A stretch of 64,000 nucleotides of DNA from Streptococcus minor DSM 17118 (GTDB taxonomy: Bacteria; Bacillota; Bacilli; Lactobacillales; Streptococcaceae). Below the pieces are notes generated by a model that was not told where the DNA came from, did not search any database, and worked only from the letters and a program-made list of their open reading frames with translations. The stretch covers positions 620,001 to 684,000 of the forward strand of contig NZ_AQYB01000033.1 of the NCBI RefSeq assembly GCF_000377005.1. Direction: 5' to 3'. Below, piece after piece: positions 8,978 through 18,553 of the stretch; the stretch's first letter is position 1, and the number at the start of each line of letters is the position of its first letter. Made by a program: the position numbers and the translations under genes.

Positions 8978-11453
8978 ATGATTTTCCTGGTTTAAAGCCC
9001 TTCAGGCGTAGGGCGTTGAGAAGGACAGAGACAGAGCTGAGGCTCATGGCTGCACCTGCCAACATAGGATTTAGAAGAGGTCCACCAAAAATGTGGAGAA
9101 TCCCCATAGCAACTGGAATACCAATGACATTATAGGCAAATGCCCAGAAGAGATTTTGCTGGATATTTCGGATAGTTGCCCGGGAAAGCTGGATGGCAGT
9201 TGCGACATCTGTCAGTTTATTGCGCATCAGGACGATATCCGCAGACTCGATGGCCACGTCGGTTCCATTCCCAATAGCCATACCAATGTGGGCCTGAGCT
9301 AGGGCAGGGGCATCATTGATACCATCTCCAACCATGGCGACATGGTAGCCAGCTTCTTGGAGTTTCTTGACTTCTCTTGCCTTATCTTCTGGTAAAACCT
9401 CACTCAAGACACGGTCTATCCCCACTTGCTTGGCAATGGCTTGGGCAGTGAGGTCATTATCTCCAGTCAACATAATGGTTTCAATCCCCATCTTGTGCAA
9501 GAGGGAAATAGCCTCACGACTACTCTCTTTAATCGTATCCGCTACTGCGATGATCCCCAAAAGTTGTTGATGTTGTCCCAGATACATCGGTGTTTTCCCT
9601 TGTGCTGCCAAGGCTTGAGCCTCTTGTTCAAAAGCCCCAAGAACGATTCCTTGTTCCAACATCCATTTGCTATTTCCTAGATAAAGGGTCTGACCCTCTA
9701 TATTGGCTGAAATTCCAAATCCTGATACAGCAGTGAAATCTGATAATTTCGGTAAGTCCAGCTGTTTATCTTTAGCGGATGCGACAATGGCCTCACCCAA
9801 TGGATGCTCAGAACCTTGTTCGGCTGCAGCAGCCAGCCGCAATAGCTCATCCTCTGTAACATTTCCAGTCACTAGTATGTCTGTCACAACGGGCTTTCCT
9901 TCAGTAATCGTACCAGTCTTATCAAAGACAATGGTTTGGATTTTCTTGGCCTCCTCTAGAGCATCACCCGATTTGATGAGGACACCGTACTCAGCACCCT
10001 TTCCTGTGCCCACCATGATAGCAGTCGGAGTTGCCAAACCCAAAGCACATGGACAGGCAATGACTAGAACAGAAATCAAGATGGACAGGGAGAAAATCCA
10101 CGATTCTTGGCCTAGGAAAAACCAAAACAAACCAGATAGGATGGCCAAGCCCATAACAATAGGAACAAAGACTGCTGATACCTGATCGGCTAGTTTGGCA
10201 ATTGGTGCCTTAGAACCTTGTGCTTCTTGGACTAGTTGGATAATTTGAGAGAGGGTTGTATCTTTTCCGACCTTTGTTGCCATAAACTGGAAAGATCCAT
10301 TTTTATTGATGGACGCACCCACAACTGGACTCCCTACTTCCTTCAAAACAGGCAAGGATTCACCTGTCAACATGGACTCATCCACAGTCGAACGACCGTC
10401 CACTACTTTTCCATCAACAGGGATTTTTTCTCCCGGCTTAACGACTAGTAAGTCCCCTACTATCACTTGTTCCAACGGAATCTGGATTTCTTCATCATTG
10501 CGAATGACGCGTGCTGTTTTTGGAGCTAGGCCCATCAACTGTTTGATGGCTTGAGAAGTACGACCCTTGGAGACTAGTTCCATGTATTTTCCAAGGGTGA
10601 TGAGGGTCAAAATAACTGCCCCCGATTCAAAATAAAGCTCTGGATGGCCACCATGATGCACTGCTACCTTGCCCATATACAAGAGCCCTGTCATGATAAT
10701 CCCCTGTAATAAAGCTGCACTGGTACCAATGGCAATCAACGAATCCATATTGGGATGGCCGCCCAGAAAGTTCTTAAAACCTCTGACATAAAAAGAGCGA
10801 CCCAGATAGATAACTGGCAAAGTTAAGGCCAGCTGAGCTATGGCATAGCGGACAGACTCATGGGCAGGATCGAGAAAATCTGGCAAGGGAAGACCTCCCC
10901 AGGGAAGCATGGGTCCCATAGCCAAATAGAGTAATGGTAGGGTAAAGACTGCTGACCAAATAAAGCGATGCCAAAGTTCCTTTGTCTGCTTTTCTTGTCT
11001 GTCTTCAACTGACTCGGATACAACATTCTCAATTTGAGGTAGGGCTTGATAACCTGCCTTGCTGACTGCTTCTACTACTTGTGATGGGTAAAGATTTTGT
11101 GCATCGTAGCGAACTGTCAGCTTTTCTGTTGCCAAATTGACACTAGCTTCTTCAACACCTGCTAGTCGACCAACAACTTTTTCAACAGTTAGGGCACAGG
11201 TGGCACAGGTCATGCCCACAACATCAAACGTTTCTGTCTTCATGTCACGGTGAAGTTGGTAACCAGCCTTGTTTACTGTAGCCTCCAAATCGGCATAAGT
11301 TAGAGCCTTATCGTCATAATCTAGACTAACAGTCTCATTGGCCAAATTGACGGTTGCTTGATGGACACCTTCTAGTTTTTCCAGAGCCTTTTCCACTGTC
11401 AAAGCACAGGTGGCACAGGTCATACCCTCTACCGCATAATTTTCTTTTGCCAT
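8976..11453 (-). CDS. copA: Copper-translocating P-type ATPase
   Basis: An 825-residue P1B-type ATPase exporting Cu(I) across the membrane. It has two N-terminal heavy-metal domains, each with GMTCATC (about residues 9-15 and 81-87), the membrane metal site CPC (near 468), phosphorylation motif DKTGT (near 509), SEHPLG (near 550) and [10 protein letters not shown] (near 710). A ribosome site GAAAGGTG precedes the ATG. Two TACATTTGTA operators flank its promoter, the signature of CopY control. Neither copY nor a copZ/cupA chaperone gene is adjacent, which is unusual because streptococcal cop genes are normally one operon. Confidence 0.96.
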   Translation of the reverse strand: MAKENYAVEGMTCATCALTVEKALEKLEGVHQATVNLANETVSLDYDDKALTYADLEATVNKAGYQLHRDMKTETFDVVGMTCATCALTVEKVVGRLAGVEEASVNLATEKLTVRYDAQNLYPSQVVEAVSKAGYQALPQIENVVSESVEDRQEKQTKELWHRFIWSAVFTLPLLYLAMGPMLPWGGLPLPDFLDPAHESVRYAIAQLALTLPVIYLGRSFYVRGFKNFLGGHPNMDSLIAIGTSAALLQGIIMTGLLYMGKVAVHHGGHPELYFESGAVILTLITLGKYMELVSKGRTSQAIKQLMGLAPKTARVIRNDEEIQIPLEQVIVGDLLVVKPGEKIPVDGKVVDGRSTVDESMLTGESLPVLKEVGSPVVGASINKNGSFQFMATKVGKDTTLSQIIQLVQEAQGSKAPIAKLADQVSAVFVPIVMGLAILSGLFWFFLGQESWIFSLSILISVLVIACPCALGLATPTAIMVGTGKGAEYGVLIKSGDALEEAKKIQTIVFDKTGTITEGKPVVTDILVTGNVTEDELLRLAAAAEQGSEHPLGEAIVASAKDKQLDLPKLSDFTAVSGFGISANIEGQTLYLGNSKWMLEQGIVLGAFEQEAQALAAQGKTPMYLGQHQQLLGIIAVADTIKESSREAISLLHKMGIETIMLTGDNDLTAQAIAKQVGIDRVLSEVLPEDKAREVKKLQEAGYHVAMVGDGINDAPALAQAHIGMAIGNGTDVAIESADIVLMRNKLTDVATAIQLSRATIRNIQQNLFWAFAYNVIGIPVAMGILHIFGGPLLNPMLAGAAMSLSSVSVLLNALRLKGFKPGKS

Positions 11454-11471
11454 CTATTTTCACCTTTCGAT

Positions 11472-11481
11472 TACATTTGTA
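11472..11481 (-). promoter_or_regulatory. CopY operator (proximal cop box)
   Basis: TACATTTGTA matches the TACAnnTGTA cop box bound by CopY-type repressors. It lies between the -10 element and the copA start. Confidence 0.8.
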
Positions 11482-11486
11482 AACTT

Positions 11487-11515
11487 ATTATACACATTTC
11501 GATTACATTTGTAAA
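11487..11515 (-). promoter_or_regulatory. Sigma-A promoter of copA
   Basis: On the minus strand TTTACA (11515-11510), a 17-base spacer and TATAAT (11492-11487). The -35 lies inside the distal cop box, so bound repressor would block polymerase. Confidence 0.75.
11504..11513 (-). promoter_or_regulatory. CopY operator (distal cop box)
   Basis: A second TACATTTGTA, 32 bases from the first in the same sequence context (cgatTACATTTGTAaac), overlapping the -35 hexamer. Confidence 0.8.
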
Positions 11516-11527
11516 CAATTTTACTTC

Positions 11528-11557
11528 AAAAAAGAGACTGGACTGGGTCCAATCTCT
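11528..11557 (-). terminator. Intrinsic terminator of the PTS operon
   Basis: AGAGATTGGAC/GTCCAGTCTCT stem with T-run on the minus strand. It is nearly identical to the hairpin at 14773-14800. Confidence 0.8.
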
Positions 11558-11564
11558 GAATTTC

Positions 11565-13076
11565 TTATTCTTCACGCCCGAGAATCTGGTTAATTTCTTG
11601 GCTATACAGGATGGCCTTGCCACCATAGATTGCCTGAATACCATTTTTCACATCCAATACAGCTGTAGCCCCAATTGCTTTGAGGACGTCCTTATCTACC
11701 AGAGAACTGTCTTTTAGGGAGACACGAAGACGAGTTGCACAAGCTGTCACATCCTCTATATTCGCATCACCACCCAATGCATCAATGATGTTGATAGAAA
11801 GGTCATGAAGGCTATTTCCATTTGCCATCATCTTAGAGGAATGACTAGACTCTGCTTCACCAGTTTCCATACCCGGAATCGCCACTTTAAACTTAGTAAT
11901 CAGGAATTTAAAGACAAAATAGTACATCGCTGCCCAAAGAGCACCAATAGGAAGAACCAAAATCCAGTTGGTTTGAGCATTGCCTTGAAAAATACCAAAA
12001 ATGGTAAAGTCAATCAAGCCACCTGAGAAAGAGTTCCCGATACGAATTTGGAGGAGGTCAGCAATGAAGAAAGAGACACCGTCTAAGAAAGCATGCACCA
12101 CATACAACCATGGTGCTACAAAGAGAAAGGCAAACTCGATAGGTTCAGTAATACCAGTCAAGATAGAGGTAAGTGCACTACTTGAATAAAAACTGCCGAA
12201 TTTCTTGCGGTTTTCCTTTGGAATAGTATGGTACATAGCTAAGCAGGAAGCTGGCAAACCAAACATCATCGTTGCAAAGCGACCCGCAAAGAAACGAGTA
12301 CCATAGGTAAAGAGACCAGTATGATTTGGGTCCCCTAGTTGCGCAAAGAAGATATTTTGAGCTCCTTGGATGGTTTCACCAGCTACTACTTCTGAACCGC
12401 CTAAAGAAGTATACCAAAACATTGGATAAATGGTATGATGTAGGCCAAAAGCTCCTGTCAAACGTAGGAAGAAACCATATAGAAAAGTACCAAAACTTCC
12501 CATATCTGCAATTTTTTCACCAAATACCACTAAGGCATCTTGGACAGGTGGCCAAATGACATAAAAGATCGACCCAATAGCGATAGCTGCAAAGGAAGAT
12601 ACTATCGGAATAAATCTAGAACCACCAAAGAAACTCAAATAAGCTGGTAGCTCGATTTTGCGATAACGATTATGCAGGGCTACGACCACCAAGCCAATGA
12701 TTAGGGCTCCCAAAACTCCTGTATCAATGCTAGCTCCTTCTTCTGAAAAAATAGTCAAGAAACCGCTAATCGTAGCAGTATAAACTAGATAGGCTACACC
12801 AGCAGAGAGACCTGCTGTCCCCTTGTCAGCATCTGCCAAACCAACCGCAACACCGATAGCAAAGATGAGAGCCAAATTTGCAAAGACCGCGCCGCCAGCG
12901 GTACTCATAATCTTAAATATCACCTGCAACCACTCTTGGTTTAAAAGCGGGAACTGGGACACAGCGTTGGTATTGGATAAGGCTCCTCCAATTCCGAGCA
13001 AGAGACCTGCAACCGGAAGGATGGAAATCGGTAGCATAAAGGCCTGACTGAGTTTTGAAAATTTCTTAAAATCCAT
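11565..13076 (-). CDS. PTS EIICB, glucose/amino-sugar family
   Basis: A 503-residue membrane permease of the PTS glucose superfamily. The EIIC domain spans residues 1 to about 400 with about 10 TM segments and the conserved GITEPIEF motif. The EIIB domain at the C-terminus has the phospho-accepting Cys in VTACATRLR. There is no EIIA domain, so phosphate must come from another EIIA. The gene is the last of a three-gene operon with nanE and an RpiR regulator, so an amino sugar such as N-acetylmannosamine is the likely substrate. That assignment is context-based; glucose or maltose-type substrates cannot be excluded. Confidence 0.9.
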   Translation of the reverse strand: MDFKKFSKLSQAFMLPISILPVAGLLLGIGGALSNTNAVSQFPLLNQEWLQVIFKIMSTAGGAVFANLALIFAIGVAVGLADADKGTAGLSAGVAYLVYTATISGFLTIFSEEGASIDTGVLGALIIGLVVVALHNRYRKIELPAYLSFFGGSRFIPIVSSFAAIAIGSIFYVIWPPVQDALVVFGEKIADMGSFGTFLYGFFLRLTGAFGLHHTIYPMFWYTSLGGSEVVAGETIQGAQNIFFAQLGDPNHTGLFTYGTRFFAGRFATMMFGLPASCLAMYHTIPKENRKKFGSFYSSSALTSILTGITEPIEFAFLFVAPWLYVVHAFLDGVSFFIADLLQIRIGNSFSGGLIDFTIFGIFQGNAQTNWILVLPIGALWAAMYYFVFKFLITKFKVAIPGMETGEAESSHSSKMMANGNSLHDLSINIIDALGGDANIEDVTACATRLRVSLKDSSLVDKDVLKAIGATAVLDVKNGIQAIYGGKAILYSQEINQILGREE

Positions 13077-13102
13077 TTTTCTTCTCCTTTATGAATATTA
13101 GT

Positions 13103-13789
13103 TTACAAGGCTGAAATAAAACGTTGGGCAATTTCTTTGGGACGAGTAATGGCTCCTCCAACTACAATTCCTGCCACCCCCAACTTCTGAATTTGGCTAG
13201 CCTGCTCTGGAGTATGAATTTTCCCTTCAGCAATCACAGGAAGCCCTGCTTTACATAGTTGATCGATGAGTTCCATATCTGGTCCATCTTCTTGTCTGCT
13301 ATAAGTCGTGTAACCAGAAAGAGTCGTACCAATCAGATCAATCCCTTCCTCATATGCCGCAACTCCTTCTTCAAAAGTTGAAATATCGGCCATAAAGAGT
13401 TGTTTAGGATATTTTTTCTTCACTGCTCCAATAAATTCTGAAATGCTCAAGCCATCATGGCGTTCTCTAAAAGTACAATCTAAGGCAATGACTGCGATAT
13501 CTAGCTCAGCCAGCTCATCTACTTCCTTCATGGTAGCAGTGATAAAAGGCTCCTGCGGTAGATAATCTCGTTTGATAATTCCGATAATAGGCAGTTTGGT
13601 TACTGCTTGAATCTCCTTAATATCCCGAACCGAATTGGCCCGAATCCCAACAGCCCCCGCTTCTTCAGCTGCTTTCGCAAAGAGAGGCATAATCCCACCA
13701 TTTTCGCTGTAAAGCGGTTCTCCTGGCAAGGCCTGACAAGAGACAATAATGCCCCCTTTTATCGCCTCTAAAAATTTCTCTTTTTTCAA
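13103..13789 (-). CDS. nanE: N-acetylmannosamine-6-phosphate 2-epimerase
   Basis: A 228-residue TIM-barrel enzyme converting ManNAc-6-P to GlcNAc-6-P in sialic acid and ManNAc catabolism. Family hallmarks are the N-terminal [31 protein letters not shown], the ALDCTFRER segment and the phosphate-binding C-terminal [12 protein letters not shown]. It sits between the RpiR regulator and the PTS permease with short gaps, which implies that the imported sugar enters the pathway as ManNAc-6-P. NanA lyase and NanK kinase are not in this window. Confidence 0.95.
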   Translation of the reverse strand: MKKEKFLEAIKGGIIVSCQALPGEPLYSENGGIMPLFAKAAEEAGAVGIRANSVRDIKEIQAVTKLPIIGIIKRDYLPQEPFITATMKEVDELAELDIAVIALDCTFRERHDGLSISEFIGAVKKKYPKQLFMADISTFEEGVAAYEEGIDLIGTTLSGYTTYSRQEDGPDMELIDQLCKAGLPVIAEGKIHTPEQASQIQKLGVAGIVVGGAITRPKEIAQRFISAL

Positions 13790-13805
13790 AATAATCTAAC
13801 CTCCT

Positions 13806-14615
13806 TCATTTATTGATAATTGTACGATTGAAGCGCCTTTCTTTTTCATTCTGATTATTGGCCATAAAATGAGCATAAAGCAAGTCCACCATCAATAATA
13901 GTGGAAATTGGGGAGAAATACGATTGCCATAGCTGAGGTTTTTAGCAGATGCCACAAGTAGCACCTCATCTGCTATATCATCCTTTTCGAGCTTCTGCGT
14001 TGACATCAAAATCGTATACGCTCCTTTTTGCTTTGCCTTCCTTAACCCTTCTACGACTGCTAACGTTTTCCCAGAAATAGACTGGCCTATAACCAAGCAT
14101 TCTGAATCAATCACATTATCCATCCACTGCAACATGTGCCCATCTGTCACAGCTTCACAAATCAAGCCTAGCCGCATGAAGCGAATTTTCATTTCTTGTG
14201 AAACCAGGCTGGATAAGCCTTTTCCATAAAAATAAACTCGTTTTGCTTTCTCCAATCGTTGACTAATGCGTAAAATCTGAGCTTCATCAACCAAGGAATA
14301 GGTCTTGGTCAGGATTTCATCATAGTCAGACAACACTTTCTTAGTTAATTCTTGATGAATGGTAGAAAATTGCCGTTCCCGCTGCTCCCTATAGCGTTGG
14401 TATTCAAAGGCAAACTCACGATAGCCCTTAAAGCCACATTTTTGTGCAAATCGTGTCAAGCTAGCTTTTGACACATGTAGAACCTGAGCCACTACCTTGG
14501 TAGTAATATCTGCTGGATCTTCATATAAAAAATAATGTGCAATCTCTTTCTCCAATTGTGTCATGCTATCGATAGAGGACTCAATAATCGGAAGAATGAT
14601 TTGTTTGTTTTTCAT
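13806..14615 (-). CDS. RpiR/MurR family transcriptional regulator
   Basis: A 269-residue regulator with an N-terminal helix-turn-helix (VVAQVLHVSKASLTRFAQKCGF, about 41-62) and a SIS sugar-phosphate-binding domain (about 105-235; YFYGKGLSSLVSQEMKIRF, VIGQSISGKT). RpiR proteins sense phosphorylated sugars. Being first in the operon ahead of nanE and the PTS gene, it probably controls its own operon in response to ManNAc-6-P or a related ester. Upstream are a promoter, a cre-like site and a perfect palindrome that could be its operator. Confidence 0.9.
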   Translation of the reverse strand: MKNKQIILPIIESSIDSMTQLEKEIAHYFLYEDPADITTKVVAQVLHVSKASLTRFAQKCGFKGYREFAFEYQRYREQRERQFSTIHQELTKKVLSDYDEILTKTYSLVDEAQILRISQRLEKAKRVYFYGKGLSSLVSQEMKIRFMRLGLICEAVTDGHMLQWMDNVIDSECLVIGQSISGKTLAVVEGLRKAKQKGAYTILMSTQKLEKDDIADEVLLVASAKNLSYGNRISPQFPLLLMVDLLYAHFMANNQNEKERRFNRTIINK

Positions 14616-14629
14616 AAAGCCTCTTTCTT

Positions 14630-14643
14630 GGGAATCGCTTACA
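14630..14643 (-). promoter_or_regulatory. cre-like site (CcpA)
   Basis: On the gene strand TGTAAGCGATTCCC matches 12 of 14 positions of TGWAARCGYTWNCW. It is located just past the -10, where CcpA binding would repress. Confidence 0.45.
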
Positions 14644-14648
14644 TTTCT

Positions 14649-14677
14649 AGTTTACCTTATTCAGAAACATTTTTCAA
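14649..14677 (-). promoter_or_regulatory. Promoter of the rpiR-nanE-PTS operon
   Basis: TTGAAA (14677-14672), 17-base spacer, TAAACT (14654-14649) on the minus strand, about 35 bases from the ATG. Confidence 0.5.
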
Positions 14678-14691
14678 TGTTTTTTCGATTT

Positions 14692-14707
14692 TAGAAACTT
14701 GTTTCTA
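14692..14707. promoter_or_regulatory. Perfect palindrome, candidate RpiR operator
   Basis: TAGAAAC-TT-GTTTCTA, 7-base arms, 15 bases upstream of the -35 of the operon promoter. GAAAC/GTTTC half-sites also occur nearby (14664-14668). Assignment to the RpiR protein is inference. Confidence 0.4.
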
Positions 14708-14772
14708 TCTTTGTTGAAAATTTAGCTTTTCTGAAAACTATTTCATAAAGTCACTCTGATAAGTTGAAACTC

Positions 14773-14800
14773 AAAAAGAGACTGGACTAGGCCAATCTCT
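14773..14800 (-). terminator. Intrinsic terminator of the HerA-like ATPase gene
   Basis: AGAGATTGG / CCAGTCTCT stem (one G-U pair), 6-base loop and T-run on the minus strand. Confidence 0.75.
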
Positions 14801-14807
14801 ATTAAAC

Positions 14808-16313
14808 TTATTTTTTCCCTGTCAGCATACCTGTAATCCCTCGCATGAGGATGCGACCAGCTTCTCGGCCAACAGCTGACATAACATTCTTAGTAAAACG
14901 ATCCATCGGTGAATCCGTTCTACGCGGAGCACTTGCTTTCTTAGCTTCTTTTTTCTCAGTCTTTTCGACTTTATCAGCCATCTTTTGCGCTTTTTGAGCG
15001 TTTTCTTTTTCAAGGCGCTCTTGCAAAGCTGCCTCTTTTTCCTGAGCCCAAATCTCGATTTGTTCGTGGGCTGACTCGCGATCAATCGCTTCTGCATACT
15101 TGTCCATGAGTTTAGAGTGATTGATAAGAGCATTAACCAAGCTAGGATCGGCAGTTCCCAAAAGGCTCTTAGGCGGATAAATCATCACTCGATCCGCATA
15201 AGTTGGTGTGCCATCTGCCCCCAAAACAGAGACAACTGCTTCTCCAACCTTGAGTTCTTGGATGACCTGAGCTAAATCTTGATCCGTTTGTTGGCGGAAT
15301 GTATCAGCCACCACAGTTACTGTTTTCAATTCCTTAGGAGTAAAGGCACGGAGGCCATGCTGAATACGATTACCCAGCTGACTGGCTATACTATCGGGTA
15401 TATCGGTTGGGTTCTGGGTGACGAAGAAAACCCCTACACCTTTGGAGCGAATTAGTCGAACAATCAGCTCGATTTTTTCTAGCAACACCTTCGGTGCATC
15501 TTTAAAGAGAACATGGGCCTCGTCAAAGAAGAAGACCATTTTAGGCTTATCTAAATCTCCCACTTCTGGCAAGACTTCATAGAGTTCCGATAAGAGGGCA
15601 AGAAGAACAGTCGAATACAGAGTCGGTTGACTAAAGAGCTGAGTGGCATTGAGAATGTTGATGATACCTCTCCCATCATCATCTGTACGCATCAGATCCG
15701 AAATTTCCAAACTTGGTTCGCCAAAGAATACCCTACCTCCCTGTTGCTCTAGAACCACTAGACTCCGTAGTATAGCCCCGACTGAGCGGGCTGGAATATT
15801 GCCATAGTACTGACTCAACTCATCTGCATGTTCTGCTACGAAATTGAGCATAGCACGTAGATCCATCATATCAATCAGCAAAAGACCACGTTCATCGGCC
15901 ACGCTAAATACGATATGGAGAATACTTGCCTGGGTTTCATTGAGCCCCAAGAGACGGCTCAAGAGTACAGGCCCCATCTCTGAAATAGTTATACGAACAG
16001 GAATTCCCTTGTCACCAGCAACATCCCAAAGCTCGACTGGATAGCTGGCTGGCTCATAAAGTCCGTAACGAGTTGCCTCCAGTCGTTCTGGTGAAACAGC
16101 TGCTGTATTTTCCTGAGCTAGACTCATCAAATCTCCCTTGATATCCGAAAGAAAGACCGGAATCCCCAGATCACTCATCTGCTCAGCCAAGACCTTCAGA
16201 GTCACTGTTTTACCAGTACCTGTTGCTCCTGCGATAATGCCATGACGATTGAGGCGCTTGAGTTGCATTTCAGCAACAAACTGACCATAGCCAAATTGTA
16301 ATACATCAGACAT
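14808..16313 (-). CDS. HerA-like ATPase, DUF853 family
   Basis: A 501-residue P-loop ATPase of the HerA/FtsK superfamily annotated as DUF853. Walker A GATGTGKT lies at 29-36, Walker B KMVFFFDEAHVLF near 270, and a sensor-like FFVTQNPTDIP near 305. The C-terminal 90 residues are Lys/Glu/Ala-rich and likely coiled. Such proteins are thought to be DNA-translocating or remodelling ATPases, but the physiological role in streptococci is not established. There is no HerA-partner nuclease (NurA or SIR2-type) next to it, so I see no reason to call it a defence gene. The gene is monocistronic, with a NUDIX gene divergent to it. Confidence 0.88.
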   Translation of the reverse strand: MSDVLQFGYGQFVAEMQLKRLNRHGIIAGATGTGKTVTLKVLAEQMSDLGIPVFLSDIKGDLMSLAQENTAAVSPERLEATRYGLYEPASYPVELWDVAGDKGIPVRITISEMGPVLLSRLLGLNETQASILHIVFSVADERGLLLIDMMDLRAMLNFVAEHADELSQYYGNIPARSVGAILRSLVVLEQQGGRVFFGEPSLEISDLMRTDDDGRGIINILNATQLFSQPTLYSTVLLALLSELYEVLPEVGDLDKPKMVFFFDEAHVLFKDAPKVLLEKIELIVRLIRSKGVGVFFVTQNPTDIPDSIASQLGNRIQHGLRAFTPKELKTVTVVADTFRQQTDQDLAQVIQELKVGEAVVSVLGADGTPTYADRVMIYPPKSLLGTADPSLVNALINHSKLMDKYAEAIDRESAHEQIEIWAQEKEAALQERLEKENAQKAQKMADKVEKTEKKEAKKASAPRRTDSPMDRFTKNVMSAVGREAGRILMRGITGMLTGKK

Positions 16314-16457
16314 TTTGAGTCTCCTTGAATAGTTTCTGATTCTATTTTACCATAAAATCCGCAGAAAATAGCGCTCCCAAACTAGGTTGTTGACCACAAA
16401 CTAAAACTTTTGTAAGATAAGAGAAAATAGATTATTTTCGAGGAAGTTAGTTTTTCT

Positions 16458-17072
16458 ATGAAAGAGTTGTTCTCCAGTTATATTCCCCAACCGATAGGTC
16501 AAAAAAAAGTTTACAGTATCCTTTTGCCATTGATTAAAATCAAAGATGAATGGCAAATTCTCTATCAGGTCCGCAGCGAGACCATTTCACAGCCAGGTGA
16601 AGTATCCTTTCCTGGTGGTTCTGTGGAGAGTGGCGAGACCCTTTTAGAAGCTGCTATCCGCGAAACCTGTGAGGAGCTACTCCTCCAACCAGAGCAAATC
16701 GCAGTTTTTGGTGAGATAGATTATCTTGTCCACCAACATCGGACCATTCACTGCTTTGTTGGTCAACTACTTGTTGAAGATTGGCAAACGATTCAGCCAA
16801 ATACTGATGAGGTGGCGAAACTATTCACTGTGCCTTTGAAAACAGTATTGGAAGAAGCCCCAACCTATCATTCACTCACCTTAAAAGTTGATAACCAGCA
16901 AAACTTTCCTTTTGAGCGCATTCGCAAAGGACCAGATTACCCTTTTAGCAACCGAGATTGGACCATTCCCTTCTACGAGCACGAAGGCGAAACCATCTGG
17001 GGGATGACTGCCCTTTTCACCCACCGCTTCACAGAAATTGTAAAAGAAAATGAAAACATGCTTGACCAATAA
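16458..17072 (+). CDS. NUDIX hydrolase, CoA pyrophosphatase type
   Basis: A 204-residue hydrolase with a full Nudix box, GGSVESGETLLEAAIRETCEEL (about 54-75), preceded by the SQPGEVSFPGG element characteristic of the CoA pyrophosphatase branch (YeaB/NUDT7-like), which splits CoA or other nucleoside diphosphate derivatives. The ATG follows a GAGGAAG ribosome site. It is divergent from the HerA-like gene and convergent with the GH4 gene, sharing a bidirectional terminator at 17109-17132. Substrate choice is by family motif only. Confidence 0.88.
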   Translation: MKELFSSYIPQPIGQKKVYSILLPLIKIKDEWQILYQVRSETISQPGEVSFPGGSVESGETLLEAAIRETCEELLLQPEQIAVFGEIDYLVHQHRTIHCFVGQLLVEDWQTIQPNTDEVAKLFTVPLKTVLEEAPTYHSLTLKVDNQQNFPFERIRKGPDYPFSNRDWTIPFYEHEGETIWGMTALFTHRFTEIVKENENMLDQ

Positions 17073-17108
17073 GGAGCTTAATCGAAAAAGTTGGACATAA
17101 AATAAAAC

Positions 17109-17132
17109 AAGAAGACCAGTGGGTCTTCTTTT
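17109..17132. terminator. Bidirectional terminator
   Basis: AAGAAGACC-AGTG-GGTCTTCTT with A-tract on the left and T-tract on the right, between convergent genes. Confidence 0.85.
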
Positions 17133-17142
17133 CTATATCAAT

Positions 17143-18519
17143 CTACATCAACTCTTGAACTTTTTCATCCTTAATGCTGATGCCTTCTGCTTCCAATTTT
17201 GCAATTGTCTCTGCAAACTGTGGTAGATAGGCCTTATGGGCAATAAAGAGCTCGTCCATCACCCGCTTCGCTGTTGCTCCAGATGGAATCAATGGGTTGA
17301 TAGTAAAGGCTTGAAGAGCCAGGGCATAATTACCTGTCACAGCCGCCTCAATAGTCAGCAGTTCCATTGCCTTCATCACCTGTAACCAGCCTCGCTCAGC
17401 CGTTGGTAGCGGTCCGAATGCCACATTTCTCGCCCCTTGCGAACCTAGGTAAGCTGTTACTTCAACAGCACAGTCAGCTGGTAAATCCGGAACAGCACCA
17501 TCATTACGGGTAGAAACCACTATTTCAGTATTTTTGTTGGCATAAATGGACGCGATGGTTTCACACGCTGCATCTGAATAATAGGCTCCGCCCCGCTCTT
17601 CCAATTGCTTAGGCTTGTAGTTTAGGGCAGGATCTTTATACAGTTCAAAAAGTTCATGCTCCAAAGCCTTAACTTGCTCCGCTCGGGTACCAACTGTGGC
17701 GTAGTCTTCCAAGCCATGAGCCAGCATTTCCTCAGCACGGTAGTAATACTGATGGTAACCACAAGGAATCATGTTCATCTGGTCAAGCTGCTCTCTGTAG
17801 AAAGGCACTCCATGGATATTTTTAGGCAGACCATTGTCCTCTTGGTAGAGCTTGTCAATAATCTGAGGTGTAACGTCATTGCCCTCCTTGTCTGCCACCT
17901 TATGCCAGTGGAAATGATTCACACCAGCAAATTTATAAATCAAATCCTCTGCTGGACTATCCAGCATAATCGCCTCTGTCATCTTAGCCATAACAGGCAC
18001 ATTGCAAAGACCAATGACACGGTCCCATTTGCCATAGCGCAGAACAGCTTCCGTCACCATACCACTTGGATTGGCAAAGTTAATCAACCAAGCATTGGGA
18101 CAAAGTCGCTTCATATCTTCTACTACATCTAAAATGACTGGAATAGTCCGAAAAGCCTTAAACATCCCTCCAGCTCCATTTGTTTCCTGTCCCAAAAGTC
18201 CATAAGAGAAAGGAATGCGTTCGTCCTTGATACGAGCATTGAGCTGACCTACCCGAAACTGAGTGGTTACAAAGTCTGCATCCTTGAGGGCTTCTTCTCG
18301 ATTGAGAGTAGTATAAACCTTGACATCATAAGGAGAAGCATCCCACATCCGCTGGGCCATCGCACCAACAATTTCTTGCTTCTCACGGCCCGCTTCGACA
18401 TCAACTAGCCAGATTTCCTTAATCGGTAGTTCCTCATAGCGCTTGATAAAACCTTCCATCAACTCAGGTGTATAGCTAGAACCACCACCGATGGTTGCAA
18501 TTTTTAGACCTTTTGTCAT
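17143..18519 (-). CDS. Family 4 glycosidase, 6-phospho-beta-glucosidase
   Basis: A 458-residue GH4 enzyme that hydrolyses phosphorylated disaccharides in the cytoplasm using NAD+ and a divalent metal. The Rossmann motif is IGGGSSYTPEL (about 9-19); the metal Cys lies in GLCNVP and the metal His in GVNHFHW. CNVP rather than CDMP favours the beta-glucosidase branch (CelF/LicH type), from family knowledge. The ATG at 18519 follows GTGAGGTATC; the 12-residue longer frame has no ribosome site. A promoter overlapped by a cre-like palindrome lies upstream. No PTS permease is adjacent, so its substrate must enter by a system elsewhere. Confidence 0.92.
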   Translation of the reverse strand: MTKGLKIATIGGGSSYTPELMEGFIKRYEELPIKEIWLVDVEAGREKQEIVGAMAQRMWDASPYDVKVYTTLNREEALKDADFVTTQFRVGQLNARIKDERIPFSYGLLGQETNGAGGMFKAFRTIPVILDVVEDMKRLCPNAWLINFANPSGMVTEAVLRYGKWDRVIGLCNVPVMAKMTEAIMLDSPAEDLIYKFAGVNHFHWHKVADKEGNDVTPQIIDKLYQEDNGLPKNIHGVPFYREQLDQMNMIPCGYHQYYYRAEEMLAHGLEDYATVGTRAEQVKALEHELFELYKDPALNYKPKQLEERGGAYYSDAACETIASIYANKNTEIVVSTRNDGAVPDLPADCAVEVTAYLGSQGARNVAFGPLPTAERGWLQVMKAMELLTIEAAVTGNYALALQAFTINPLIPSGATAKRVMDELFIAHKAYLPQFAETIAKLEAEGISIKDEKVQELM

Positions 18520-18553
18520 AAAAGATACCTCACTTTGTATACTTCTTAGCCTC

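Noticed and set aside
9703-10185. 160-codon plus-strand frame inside copA
   Set aside because: It is antisense to the highly conserved ATPase core, has no family pattern and has an odd composition typical of shadow frames.
11453-11520. CRISPR-like repeat upstream of copA
   Set aside because: Only two short units spaced by 32 bases; each is a cop box around a promoter, not an array.
14808-16313. HerA-like ATPase as part of a defence system
   Set aside because: There is no NurA, SIR2, DUF4297 or other effector next to it, and the protein matches the common single-gene DUF853 family.
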